From Parvularcula lutaonensis (lineage in GTDB: Bacteria > Pseudomonadota > Alphaproteobacteria > Caulobacterales > Parvularculaceae): a stretch of DNA of 64,000 nt. Below the pieces are notes generated by a model. It saw nothing but the letters and a program-made list of their open reading frames with translations, did no database searches and was not told where the DNA came from. Made by a program: the position numbers and the translations under genes. Below, piece by piece: positions 8,555-16,310 of the stretch (its first letter is position 1; each line of letters opens with the position of its first letter). The stretch spans positions 124,001 to 188,000 of the forward strand of contig NZ_BMXU01000001.1 in the NCBI RefSeq assembly GCF_014651915.1, read 5' to 3'.

Positions 8555-9996
8555 CGCGGGTGGATTCCCTTTCGGTCGCTCCGTGCACGGAAAGTGAACC
8601 CGGAAGGCTTGCCCTCGACATCGAGCTGAGGCGGAAGGCCTGCGCGTTCGAGAACTCCGGCGAGGAACAGGTCAGGGGCGTTCATCCCTTCGGTGGTCAG
8701 GAGCCTCAAGTCCTCGATCCGTTCCTGCGATCCGCCGAGCTTACTCAGGGTCTCCCAGTAAAGCTCTGCTGAAATCCTGCGATCGTTTTCCTCGACGGCG
8801 CTCGCCTTGAGGGCGTTCCAGAAATCGTAAAGGTCATGACGCGGAAGAATGGCATCGGTGGCGAGAGCGATGAAGTCGCCGCAGGCATAGTGGCCGGGAA
8901 AGGAGCCGCGCAGGCTCGCTTCATCGAGAGGACCCTCGCGGAGGGTTTCGAGGCAAGTCGACCAGGCATTCTGGTAGCTCTCGAGCAGGAATGCATCTGG
9001 GTCTGACGAAATGGCCGAGGTCAAGGCATAGGCCATGGTGTTGGCCGAGCCCTCGTGCATCCAGGCGTCGATCGTGTCGGAAGCCTGCACCTCGCCGTTC
9101 TGCTGGTAGAGGTGGGCGGCTTCGTGGCTGAAGAACCACAGCAGGTAGTTGCGGATTTCCTCGTCGGCACTTTCGAGCGCCGAGCCTTCGATTTCGAGGC
9201 CGAGGAGACCCTCGAAAGCACCCCCGGTCATGGAGAAGCCTTCTTTCTCGTAACCCTTGAAGGCGAAGAGGATCATTGCCTTTCGAGGCAGGTCGGTGCC
9301 CCAGCCATCGGACAGCTCACGGAAGATCATCTTGAGATCGCGGTCGAAGCTCTCCGCGATCCATGCCGGCAGGCCGGGGTCGATAAAGCCTATGAAACTC
9401 GAACCCTCTGTCGGCCGAGCATCGCCGATATAGGCGTAGGTGCCATCGCCGACGGGGGTCATGCGGACTTCCCCGCGATAGCGCTGGCCTGCGTAGTAGA
9501 TCGGGCGCGGCGAGGAGATGACGACATCCATCGACAGTTTTTCGCCTTGCCACTGGCCCGGCGCACCTGCGGAGCGCTCGATCGCCTCGCGACTCTCGGC
9601 GTCGAGGAGGCGGAACTGCCCGGTCAGGACACCCCAGTCGCTGCCCGAAAAGTCGAGGAAGGGCGTGTATGCCTTGGGGAGGTTTTCGGTGAAGGGCTCG
9701 ATCGCGAATGTGACGCTGGACGTGGGCCGTTCGAAGGTGAGGACATCGAAGGGGCCTATCGTCTCGACTCGGGCGCCAGGAGTCTGGGTTTTCCAAGCAC
9801 CGGTGCGGTAGGCCCCGCCTGACTGGCCGAAGACAAGAACCGTCCGAGGCTCGGCGAATTCGAAGGTCACGGTGAACGAGCCGTCACGGGCCTCGGCGAG
9901 GGTCGCCACGGCATCGGGCTCCTTCGCGTGGAGCATGCCAGTGCAGGACAAGGCGAGTGCGAAGGCCACGATCGCCCGGCAGAATGTCTCGATCAC
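8551..9996 (-). CDS. Exported gluzincin-like metallopeptidase (HExxH)
   Basis: A protein of about 481 residues if translation begins at the GTG at 9996. That start gives a clean signal peptide (VIETFCRAIVAFALALSC...HA) and leaves a normal 84-bp divergent gap to msrA; longer versions would run into msrA. The C-terminal half carries FFSHEAAHLYQQ, a zinc-binding HExxH, followed 19 residues later by a Glu in WMHEGSAN, the gluzincin arrangement seen in M1/M61-type peptidases. The N-terminal half is beta-rich. The substrate is unknown; the enzyme should act in the periplasm or outside the cell. Confidence 0.72.
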   Translation of the reverse strand: MIETFCRAIVAFALALSCTGMLHAKEPDAVATLAEARDGSFTVTFEFAEPRTVLVFGQSGGAYRTGAWKTQTPGARVETIGPFDVLTFERPTSSVTFAIEPFTENLPKAYTPFLDFSGSDWGVLTGQFRLLDAESREAIERSAGAPGQWQGEKLSMDVVISSPRPIYYAGQRYRGEVRMTPVGDGTYAYIGDARPTEGSSFIGFIDPGLPAWIAESFDRDLKMIFRELSDGWGTDLPRKAMILFAFKGYEKEGFSMTGGAFEGLLGLEIEGSALESADEEIRNYLLWFFSHEAAHLYQQNGEVQASDTIDAWMHEGSANTMAYALTSAISSDPDAFLLESYQNAWSTCLETLREGPLDEASLRGSFPGHYACGDFIALATDAILPRHDLYDFWNALKASAVEENDRRISAELYWETLSKLGGSQERIEDLRLLTTEGMNAPDLFLAGVLERAGLPPQLDVEGKPSGFTFRARSDRKGIHPR

Positions 9997-10080
9997 GCGT
10001 GTTTCCCCGTTTGGTTCCTCCAACGTGCCCGTTCCTCGGGGCCTTTCAAGGTGTCCGGACACGCCCCAACTCATGTCCCG

Positions 10081-10578
10081 ATGCAAAAACTGACGACAAT
10101 CGGCCTCGGCGGCGGCTGTCACTGGTGCACCGAAGCGGTGTTTCAGGCGCTGCGCGGTGTGCAGGAAGTGGAGCAGGGCTTCATCGCCAGCCTGCCGCCG
10201 CATGATTTCGCGTCGGAGGCGGTCAGGCTACGCTTCGACGAGGCGGTGCTGCCGCTCGTGGTGCTGCTCGAGATTCATCTCCGGACCCATGCCTCGCAGT
10301 CGGACCATTCGATGCGGAGGAAATATCGCAGCGCTGTCTATGCAACGGACGACGCTATGGCGAAGCGTTGCGCAGGGCTGCTGGCGGAGCTGCAGGCCGG
10401 GTTCGAGAGGCCGTTGGTGACCAAGGTCCTGCCGCTGGTGCGTTTCGAGCTGAACGAAGAGCGCTTCCTGAACTACAGGGCGAAGCACCCTGACGCACCT
10501 TTTTGCAGCACGCATATCGACCCGAAGCTCGCGATGCTTCGCGCGCAGTTCCCAGCGTATACGGAGGAAGGTGCTTAG
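10081..10578 (+). CDS. msrA: Peptide-methionine (S)-S-oxide reductase MsrA
   Basis: A 165-residue protein with the MsrA signature GGCHWCTEAVFQ near the N-terminus, where the first Cys is the sulfenic-acid-forming catalytic residue, and HLRTHASQSDHSMRRKYRSAVY, the usual D/N-H-Q...YRS substrate region in variant form. It reduces methionine sulfoxide in proteins. The ATG at 10081 places the active-site Cys ~13 residues in, as expected. It lacks a signal peptide. It is divergent from the metallopeptidase gene and overlaps the converging SH3 gene by 4 bases. Confidence 0.88.
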   Translation: MQKLTTIGLGGGCHWCTEAVFQALRGVQEVEQGFIASLPPHDFASEAVRLRFDEAVLPLVVLLEIHLRTHASQSDHSMRRKYRSAVYATDDAMAKRCAGLLAELQAGFERPLVTKVLPLVRFELNEERFLNYRAKHPDAPFCSTHIDPKLAMLRAQFPAYTEEGA

Positions 10579-11090
10579 AAGGTGCCCCAGAGGTTCTGCT
10601 TCTCGGCCCAGCCGCGAAAGTCTTTCGTCTTCACCCGGCACCAGTCGCCTTCGCACATTTCGAGCTTGGCCATCACCCCTGGCTCGAGCCGCGCGCGTGG
10701 GAGGGCTTCCTCGGTGGGCTCGGCGAAGATCACCGTGCGCTCTTCGATCAAGGCGTGCTTGTTCTCTGCGAGCATGGATCGGTTGATCCAGACGCGGCGG
10801 CCGGTGTGGTCCTCGACCCGGCGCCAGACGTTGTCCGAGGTCTCGGCAATGACTTTCACGGGAAGGCCCTTCTTGCGGTAGATCACGACGACATCGAGAT
10901 CGAGGCTCGGGCCAGCCCGGCCATTCACCACATCCTTCTTCAGGGCCACGAAGCGCGGGACCGGCAGGCCGGAGAAACCCGTCCGTGTCTCCTCGTCCTG
11001 CGCGCGGGCGCTGCCGGTGATGGCGGACACCATGCTGATGAGCGCAAGGATGAGAATGGACAGGCCAAGACGCTGCGGCATCGCGCGCAT
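10575..11090 (-). CDS. Exported bacterial SH3-domain protein
   Basis: A 171-residue protein. The ATG at 11090 is preferred over 11114 because a GGAGGGAAG sequence lies about 10 bases upstream. A signal peptide (cleavage near GSARA-QDE) is followed by two SH3-like beta modules (KDVVNGRAGPSLDLDVVVIY and LEPGVMAKLEMCEGDWCRV). Periplasmic SH3 proteins of this type usually bind peptidoglycan or regulate amidases; no direct function can be assigned. It is widely conserved in alphaproteobacteria. Confidence 0.8.
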   Translation of the reverse strand: MRAMPQRLGLSILILALISMVSAITGSARAQDEETRTGFSGLPVPRFVALKKDVVNGRAGPSLDLDVVVIYRKKGLPVKVIAETSDNVWRRVEDHTGRRVWINRSMLAENKHALIEERTVIFAEPTEEALPRARLEPGVMAKLEMCEGDWCRVKTKDFRGWAEKQNLWGTF

Positions 11091-11165
11091 GAGCGGCTTC
11101 CCTCCGATGACCACGGGTACGCCTCAACCTCTGGGCGAGGATGGTAAACGGGAGGTTAAGCGCGC

Positions 11166-11357
11166 TCAGGCATCCTTGAGCGGGCGCGCCTCGCTTTCGA
11201 GCATGATCGGGATGCCATCGCGGATCGGATAGGCAAGGCCCGCCTGGTCGGAAATCAGCTCCTGCGCATCCTCGTCATAGCGCAGAGGCGCGCGGGTCAC
11301 CGGGCAGACGAGCAGGTCGAGAAGCTTGGCGTCGGGTTTGAGTATGGTGTCGGCCAT
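11166..11357 (-). CDS. Trm112 family protein
   Basis: A 63-residue protein starting at the ATG at 11357. The motif [15 protein letters not shown] and the ending [18 protein letters not shown] are diagnostic for the Trm112/YcaR family, small Zn-ribbon-like proteins that in eukaryotes and archaea activate methyltransferases. Only one Cys is kept, as usual in bacterial members, so zinc binding is unlikely. It starts just after the stop of the LON-domain gene, an arrangement often seen in alphaproteobacteria. Confidence 0.88.
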   Translation of the reverse strand: MADTILKPDAKLLDLLVCPVTRAPLRYDEDAQELISDQAGLAYPIRDGIPIMLESEARPLKDA

Positions 11358-11364
11358 AGGGGCC

Positions 11365-12024
11365 TTATTGCAGCCGTTCGGCGCTGTCGTCATCAAGATC
11401 CTGGAGCTTCTGCGCGATGGCCATTTCCATCAGGGCTATGAGCGTCTCGCCGCGCTTCTCGATCGAGGGCGCTTCGAGGAGGGCCTGCTTCTCGTCCGGT
11501 TCGAAGGGGCAGGACATGGCGACGGAGTTGATGATGGTCTCGGCGCTGGCGCCGTCGATCGAGTCCCAGTCGGCCCTGAGCCCGACATCCTCGAGATATC
11601 GCATCAGGAGCTCGATCACCCGCTCACGCAGGAGGGTGTTCTCGTCCTGGTCGGCGTGGAGGTCGGCGGCGAAGCCGCCCCAATCAACCTCTGCGACGCG
11701 GAACCCGCCATCTGTGAGGTGGTGATTGAGCAGCCTGAAGCGCGAAACGCCGGTGAGGGTCAGCAGGAAACGGCCGTCGCCTGTCTCCATGAACGACGTG
11801 ATCCGCCCCGCGCAGCCAACGTCGTAGAGGCTGGGATTGACGTCATCGCCGTGCCTCGGACGGACCATGCCGATCATCCGGCCATGACCGAGCGCGTACT
11901 CCGTCATGGCGAGATAGCGCGGCTCGAAAATGTTGAGTGGCAGCTGCGCCCTTGGCAGCAGGATGGCACCGCGAAGCGGAAAGATGGCGATCTCTCCAGG
12001 CAAGGCCTTGTCCTGTCCGCTCAT
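11365..12024 (-). CDS. LON peptidase substrate-binding domain protein
   Basis: A 219-residue protein consisting only of the N-terminal substrate-binding domain of Lon (PUA-like beta domain, [26 protein letters not shown], then a helical bundle with a Leu/Glu-rich tail). There is no ATPase or peptidase domain. An ATG at 12042 would add six residues. It lies upstream of, and probably in one operon with, the Trm112-like gene and downstream of the thioredoxin gene. Confidence 0.88.
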   Translation of the reverse strand: MSGQDKALPGEIAIFPLRGAILLPRAQLPLNIFEPRYLAMTEYALGHGRMIGMVRPRHGDDVNPSLYDVGCAGRITSFMETGDGRFLLTLTGVSRFRLLNHHLTDGGFRVAEVDWGGFAADLHADQDENTLLRERVIELLMRYLEDVGLRADWDSIDGASAETIINSVAMSCPFEPDEKQALLEAPSIEKRGETLIALMEMAIAQKLQDLDDDSAERLQ

Positions 12025-12076
12025 ACACGTTGATCCAACCATTGGACGGAGCGGGAATACGCTCCATCCCTAGGAG

Positions 12077-13027
12077 TTAGCTGAAAAGCAGGGAAGACAA
12101 GCGGCGGCGAGCTTTCTTGACCTCGGGATGGGCGGCACCGAGCGCATCGAAGACGGTGAGCAGCTTGGCCTTCGCCGCGCCCTCGTTCCACTCGCGGTCC
12201 TTCGCGATCATGTCGAGGAGGGTGGCCATGCCGCCTTCGGTGTCGCCTGCGCTGATCTGCGCTTCGGCATAGGCGAAGGCTGCTTCCTGGTCCTCCGGGT
12301 TGCGCTCGTGGGCGGCCCTGAGCTCCGCGAGCCCCGAGCTGTCGGTGGTGTCGCCGGCGAGTTCGAGCTGGGCGCGGACCTGGGCGAGGGCGGGGTGGTC
12401 CTGCTTGTCTTCGGGGATTTGCGACAATGTGGCGCGGGCGGCCTCCTTGTCGCCCGCGGCGAGCTGGACACGGGCAGCGCCCGCGATGGCTTCGACCTGC
12501 TCGTCGCTGCCGGGCTCGGCCTGCTGGGCGGCTTGGCCGAAGGCCTGCATCGCCATGCCCAGATCGCCCTGGGCGAGAGCCTGCTCACCGGCGGCGATGA
12601 CCTCGCCGATGTTCAATGCCTGGGGCTGCCCGCCGCCAAGACCCATCTGCTCAGCGGCAGCGATGATACGGTCGAGGAAACTGTTGACCTCGCTCTCCGG
12701 CACCGCGCCCATGAAGCCATCGACGGGCTGGCCGTTTACGAAGGCCATGACCGTGGGCAGCGACTGGATGCGAAGCTGCTGGGCCAGCATCTGGTTCTTG
12801 TCGGTGTCGACCTTGACCATCTTGACCTTGCCGCCGCGGGCGAGGGTGGCCTTTTCGAGGATCGGGCCGAGGGTTCTGCACGGGCCGCACCAGCTGGCCC
12901 AGAAATCCACGATGACCGGGACCTCGGTCGATGCGTCGAGGACATCGGCCTGGAAGGTCTCGATGGTGGCGTCCTTGATGAGGTCGGCGGCGTCGGGCGC
13001 ACCGCCCAGGTTCGGGGTGGGAGACAT
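12077..13027 (-). CDS. CnoX/YbbN-type thioredoxin-TPR protein
   Basis: A 316-residue protein with an N-terminal thioredoxin domain whose active site WCGPC (Cys47/Cys50) is complete, followed by about 180 residues of TPR-like helices. This architecture is that of CnoX (YbbN), a chaperedoxin that protects substrates from oxidation and passes them to GroEL. Many alphaproteobacterial versions retain both active-site cysteines, as here. It is transcribed toward the LON-domain and Trm112 genes. Confidence 0.9.
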   Translation of the reverse strand: MSPTPNLGGAPDAADLIKDATIETFQADVLDASTEVPVIVDFWASWCGPCRTLGPILEKATLARGGKVKMVKVDTDKNQMLAQQLRIQSLPTVMAFVNGQPVDGFMGAVPESEVNSFLDRIIAAAEQMGLGGGQPQALNIGEVIAAGEQALAQGDLGMAMQAFGQAAQQAEPGSDEQVEAIAGAARVQLAAGDKEAARATLSQIPEDKQDHPALAQVRAQLELAGDTTDSSGLAELRAAHERNPEDQEAAFAYAEAQISAGDTEGGMATLLDMIAKDREWNEGAAKAKLLTVFDALGAAHPEVKKARRRLSSLLFS

Positions 13028-13078
13028 GGCGTCGGTCCTGTCGTTTTGTGCGTTGTTGCTGCGGAGATGGCCGCTCGC

Positions 13079-13579
13079 TCAGTCCTCGGCAAGTCCGAGA
13101 ACGATGACGGCCCTGCTGTGAAGCTCGGCGAAGCGGCGGAGGTCCTCCGGCGCGATGGCCGTGGACGCCGTGTTACGCAAGGGGTGCGCCCAGACCGTAT
13201 CAAAGCGGAAGAGGTCCTCGTCGAGCACCACTTGGCCGATGCGCATGGACCTGTCGTTGATGAGGGCGAAGGGGGTGAGGTGGCCAGGCGCGACGCCTAG
13301 CACCTCCTCCATGACCGCGCCCTTGGCGAAGCTAAGCCTGCCGCGAGCCCCGACAGCTTCCGCGATCTTCTTGAGATCAGCCCGGTTCGAGCCCAGGGCC
13401 GTGACGAGGGTCAGGCGCCCGTCCTTGTCCTGGAGAAGAAGGCTTTTCGACCGCCCTCCGGGAAGGCTTTCGGCGAGATGTCGGCTCTTTTCGACCGTGT
13501 GAGTCGCCTCGTGTTCCACCGTTTCGGCGGCGATGCCCATCTCCTCGAAGCGGGCAAACAAGCGGCGCTCTGCGTCCAT
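13079..13579 (-). CDS. YbaK/ProX-type aminoacyl-tRNA deacylase
   Basis: A 166-residue protein starting at the ATG at 13579. It shows the YbaK/prolyl-tRNA deacylase fold signature: EHEATHTVEKSRHLAESLPG near residues 17-36, the catalytic-pocket Lys in SKSLLLQDK, and the final LINDRSMRIGQVVLDEDL and HPLRNTASTAI. Such enzymes hydrolyse mischarged Ala-tRNA(Pro) or Cys-tRNA(Pro). Length is normal. The gene lies 51 bp upstream of the thioredoxin gene, in the same direction. Confidence 0.88.
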   Translation of the reverse strand: MDAERRLFARFEEMGIAAETVEHEATHTVEKSRHLAESLPGGRSKSLLLQDKDGRLTLVTALGSNRADLKKIAEAVGARGRLSFAKGAVMEEVLGVAPGHLTPFALINDRSMRIGQVVLDEDLFRFDTVWAHPLRNTASTAIAPEDLRRFAELHSRAVIVLGLAED

Positions 13580-13627
13580 TCTCTCTCCGCCCTGGCGGCC
13601 AGCCCCCAAGAAATCGGGCGTAATCTG

Positions 13628-13897
13628 TCAGGATTCGCGCTGGCTGGAAGCCAGCCGCTCCACGATCTCCCGGAGAAGCCCGTCGAGGGTCGCCACCTCG
13701 GCGTGGCTGATGCCTTGAAGGGCGCGCGCGACGCCTTGATAACGGCGGGACAGCGCCTCTTCGATGACCCTGCGGCCTTCGTCGGTGAGGGAGACGACGC
13801 GACCCCTGCGGTCATGGTCGCTGACCCTGCGCGTGACGTAGCCTGCGTCCTCCAGTCGGCCCAGGGCCGTGGTCATGGCGCCGGAGGTGCTCATCAT
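13628..13897 (-). pseudogene. MarR-family regulator, 5' part deleted
   Basis: The open frame reads from the MarR recognition helix and wing (MSTSGAMTTALGRLEDAGYV, then RRVSDHDRRGRVVSLTDEGR) to the C-terminal dimer helix. The N-terminal ~45 residues that should precede this (first dimer helix and helices 2-3) are missing; upstream of 13897 the frame continues only as the antisense of the CPBP-like gene. A start at 13897 would give about 90 residues without a complete wHTH. It looks like a deletion remnant. Confidence 0.7.
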
Positions 13898-14330
13898 CGC
13901 CGTCGTGGTGTGGCTGATCGCGGGGCGGAAAAGACGGGGCTTATTCGGGTGGGTCGGACTGAAGCCGCCGACAGGCGGTTCGATGCTGGTGGCCCTCGGC
14001 GTCTGGGTCGCCCTCAACATCGTGACCCTGCCGATCTACCTTTTCACCGGCCTCAAGGACCTTGCGAGCGGGGAGAACACCGTCGCTGCAGCGGTGGCGG
14101 AGCGGGGGCTGGCCCCTGATGTCCTGCTGCTGATCTTGCTTTTGGCCGGGGTCAAGACGGCGCTGACGGAGGAGATCCTGTTCCGCGCGGCGATCTTCCT
14201 CCTGCCGGGGGCCGCGGGTTGGCTGATGGGGTGGCTCAACGAGAAGGTAGGGAACGGATCGATCTTTCCCGGATGGCTGATGCATGCCCTTGGAAATGCT
14301 GTGTCCCTGACGTTTTTCGCAGCCTCCTGA
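13869..14330 (+). pseudogene. CPBP intramembrane protease remnant
   Basis: A 153-residue open frame with three membrane segments and the CPBP (Abi) motif TEEILFRAAIF, holding the EExxxR catalytic glutamates, and a final WLMHALGNAVS with the last His/Asn motif. Between these the family has roughly 40-50 residues with two helices and the FxxxH motif; here only about 20 residues remain, so an internal deletion is likely. The start overlaps the broken MarR remnant on the other strand. It might still be expressed, but I expect it to be inactive. Confidence 0.6.
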
Positions 14331-14416
14331 GCCGGTGGAAAACTCACGCCGATTTTTCTCGAAAAAGGCGCTTGCACGGGGGCTTCCGAGGTGCTTATTA
14401 CGCGGCTCGCCAGTGA

Positions 14417-14491
14417 GCGGGCGTAGCTCAGGGGTAGAGCATCACCTTGCCAAGGTGAGGGTCGTGCGTTCGAATCGCATCGCCCGCTCCA
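14417..14491 (+). tRNA. tRNA-Gly (anticodon GCC)
   Basis: A 75-nt cloverleaf with encoded CCA. The acceptor stem gcgggcg (14417-14423) pairs with cgcccgc (14481-14487); the anticodon stem tcacc/ggtga encloses the loop ttgccaa with anticodon gcc at 14449-14451; the T-loop ttcgaat lies at 14469-14475. Its 3' end is the integration target of the ICE, and the 16-bp core leaves the tRNA intact after insertion. Confidence 0.97.
14476..14491 (+). other. attL core (tRNA 3' end)
   Basis: The 16 bases cgcatcgcccgctcca, the last part of the tRNA-Gly gene, are repeated exactly at 63098-63113. The flanks diverge on both sides of each copy. This is the expected product of site-specific integration by a tyrosine recombinase into a tRNA gene. 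Confidence 0.92.
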
Positions 14492-14573
14492 GATTTCTTT
14501 TCTCGAAACTTCATAAGCCATTGAAAAGCAAGGATTTACTTGCTTTCTCTGCGCATTCGAATCTTTTTCGTGC

Positions 14574-14612
14574 TATTTTTGGGCTAGAATATTGCTAGAT
14601 TTTGGGCCATAA
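14574..14612 (+). repeat. Left arm-type repeat pair
   Basis: agattttgggccataa at 14597-14612 matches a repeat near the right end exactly (63023-63038). A degenerate copy (11 of 16 positions) lies 23 bp upstream at 14574-14589. Both lie between attL and the integrase start, where integrase arm-binding sites are expected. Confidence 0.7.
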
Positions 14613-14618
14613 AATGCC

Positions 14619-16028
14619 ATGGCCCGACCTCTTGATGGTGATCGATACCTCCGCCAGCGGGCGGGATGGTACTACTACTACCGGCACATTCCGCGCCGGG
14701 TTCAACCCTTCTATGAGAGCCAGACGATCCGCCTCGCGCTCAGCACTCAGTCACGCGACATCGCCCGGATGCGCCGGGATGAACTTGTCGAAGCGGATGA
14801 CGCCTATTGGGCCCAACTCAAGCTCTCGCTTGACCTGGAAAAAGCCGGGCAAGCCATGGACACGGCCCACGCGCGCAAACGCTATGACATCGCCAAGGCG
14901 CGCGCGATGGCGGCGGGCTACACCTATCGCCCCGTGGACCAGCTCGCTGATCCGTCCCAGATTGAGGATATCGTCAGGCGGCTACTCACTGTCGAGCAGC
15001 AGACCACATCGGACGGCCGTCTGAACGAAGCTGTGGTCAATGCCGTCCTGGGCGGTGTCAGCGAACCGAAAACGACTGTTTCGGAAGCGATGGATATCTA
15101 CAAGTCGAAGATCGCACTTGGCGAATTGCGCAGCAAGTCACCGGCTCAGAAAAAGCTCTGGCACGCCACAAAGGATAGGTCGCTTCGGTATTTTGTCGAA
15201 GTGATCGGCGACCTGCCTATCGCCGAGATCACACGCGAGCATGCGCAGGCCTATTTCGACTGGTGGAACCAGCAGCTTTCGCCGGATGATCCAGACGAAA
15301 AACCGAAGAAACCGAAAACCGCGGCGCGGCATTTCAGCGACGTTCGCAAGCTCTACGCCGAGTATTTCCGATACATGGGCGAAGAGGATCGCCAGAACCC
15401 GTTCCGCAACATGAACTTCAAGGGCAAGTCGCGGACGGTGATCCCCGCGTTTCCGGATGCCTGGGTGCGCCAGAAGATCCTTGTTCGCGGCGCGCTCGAT
15501 GGCCTGACGGAGGAGCTTCATCTCGTCACCTTCATGCTGATCGAGACCGGCTGCCGCCCAAGCGAGATCATCAATCTGCGGCCGGAAGATATAGTTCTAA
15601 AGGCAAAGGTCCCACACATCGCCATCCGGGCGCGCGAAGACCGCGAAACCAAGACCGAAACCTCGATCCGCGAAATCCCGCTGGTCGGTGTCGCACTTGA
15701 GGCAGCCAAACGCGCGCCGGGCGGTTTTCCGCGTTATGTCGACAAGTCCAATTCCTTCTCTGCAGCGATGAGCGCGGCCTTCAGGCGCCGCGAGCTCTTC
15801 CCGACAGCGGATCACGTCATCTATTCGTTCCGGCATTCCTTCGAGAAGCGGATGCAGGAAGCCAACATCGACTACGCTCTGCGCTGCCTCCTGATGGGGC
15901 ACAAACATGACCGCCCTAAATATGGGGATGGCGGATCGTTGAGCTATCGTCGTGATGAGTTGATGAAGATTGCGCACCCCGTGCCAAACGATTTGTTCGC
16001 AGACTTCGACGCGGCACGCACGGCCTAG
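14619..16028 (+). CDS. Tyrosine integrase of the ICE
   Basis: A 469-residue site-specific recombinase starting at the ATG at 14619, next to attL and reading into the element. The N-terminal part (LRQRAGWYYYYRHIPRRV) resembles the DUF6538 domain of alphaproteobacterial phage-type integrases; a SAM-like core-binding domain follows (about 140-260). In the catalytic domain Arg313 (GCRPSEI), SFRHSF near 404, His428 (LLMGHK) and the probable nucleophile Tyr435 (PKYGDGG) are seen. The HxxR box reads YxxR, a substitution found in some relatives. It should catalyse integration at, and excision from, tRNA-Gly. Confidence 0.93.
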   Translation: MARPLDGDRYLRQRAGWYYYYRHIPRRVQPFYESQTIRLALSTQSRDIARMRRDELVEADDAYWAQLKLSLDLEKAGQAMDTAHARKRYDIAKARAMAAGYTYRPVDQLADPSQIEDIVRRLLTVEQQTTSDGRLNEAVVNAVLGGVSEPKTTVSEAMDIYKSKIALGELRSKSPAQKKLWHATKDRSLRYFVEVIGDLPIAEITREHAQAYFDWWNQQLSPDDPDEKPKKPKTAARHFSDVRKLYAEYFRYMGEEDRQNPFRNMNFKGKSRTVIPAFPDAWVRQKILVRGALDGLTEELHLVTFMLIETGCRPSEIINLRPEDIVLKAKVPHIAIRAREDRETKTETSIREIPLVGVALEAAKRAPGGFPRYVDKSNSFSAAMSAAFRRRELFPTADHVIYSFRHSFEKRMQEANIDYALRCLLMGHKHDRPKYGDGGSLSYRRDELMKIAHPVPNDLFADFDAARTA

Positions 16029-16197
16029 TTTGGGCCGAGAGCGACTGAATACGGTCGAGTTTTTCGGTGAGTGACCTCCGGCGCTCGAAGTCTGCGTCGA
16101 GGATTTCGAATAGCGGCAGAAACTTGTCGCCGAACTCAGCAACGATCCGCGCAGCGACGGCGCGCGCCCGCTCAAGGTCTTCCGTCGAAACCGTCAT
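15916..16197 (-). CDS. Small hypothetical protein, 3'-overlapping integrase
   Basis: An open frame of 93 residues from the ATG at 16197. Its first half (MTVSTEDLERARAVAARIV, then FGDKFLPLFEILDADFERR) has the look of a conserved small helical protein often found beside integrases of this class; its second half is Arg/Ser/Thr-rich and lies opposite the last ~110 bases of the integrase gene. The conserved part probably is coding; the tail may have been altered by the overlap. Function unknown. Confidence 0.5.
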   Translation of the reverse strand: MTVSTEDLERARAVAARIVAEFGDKFLPLFEILDADFERRRSLTEKLDRIQSLSAQTRPCVPRRSLRTNRLARGAQSSSTHHDDSSTIRHPHI

Positions 16198-16310
16198 GCT
16201 CGACATGATCAGACAGGACCGCAAGAGCCGCCACCTCGGAACCTCGTGAATGCGCGGGGCGATCGACCTGGATTTGCAAGGGTTCAGAAGATGGTTTGGC
16301 GACGGAACGG

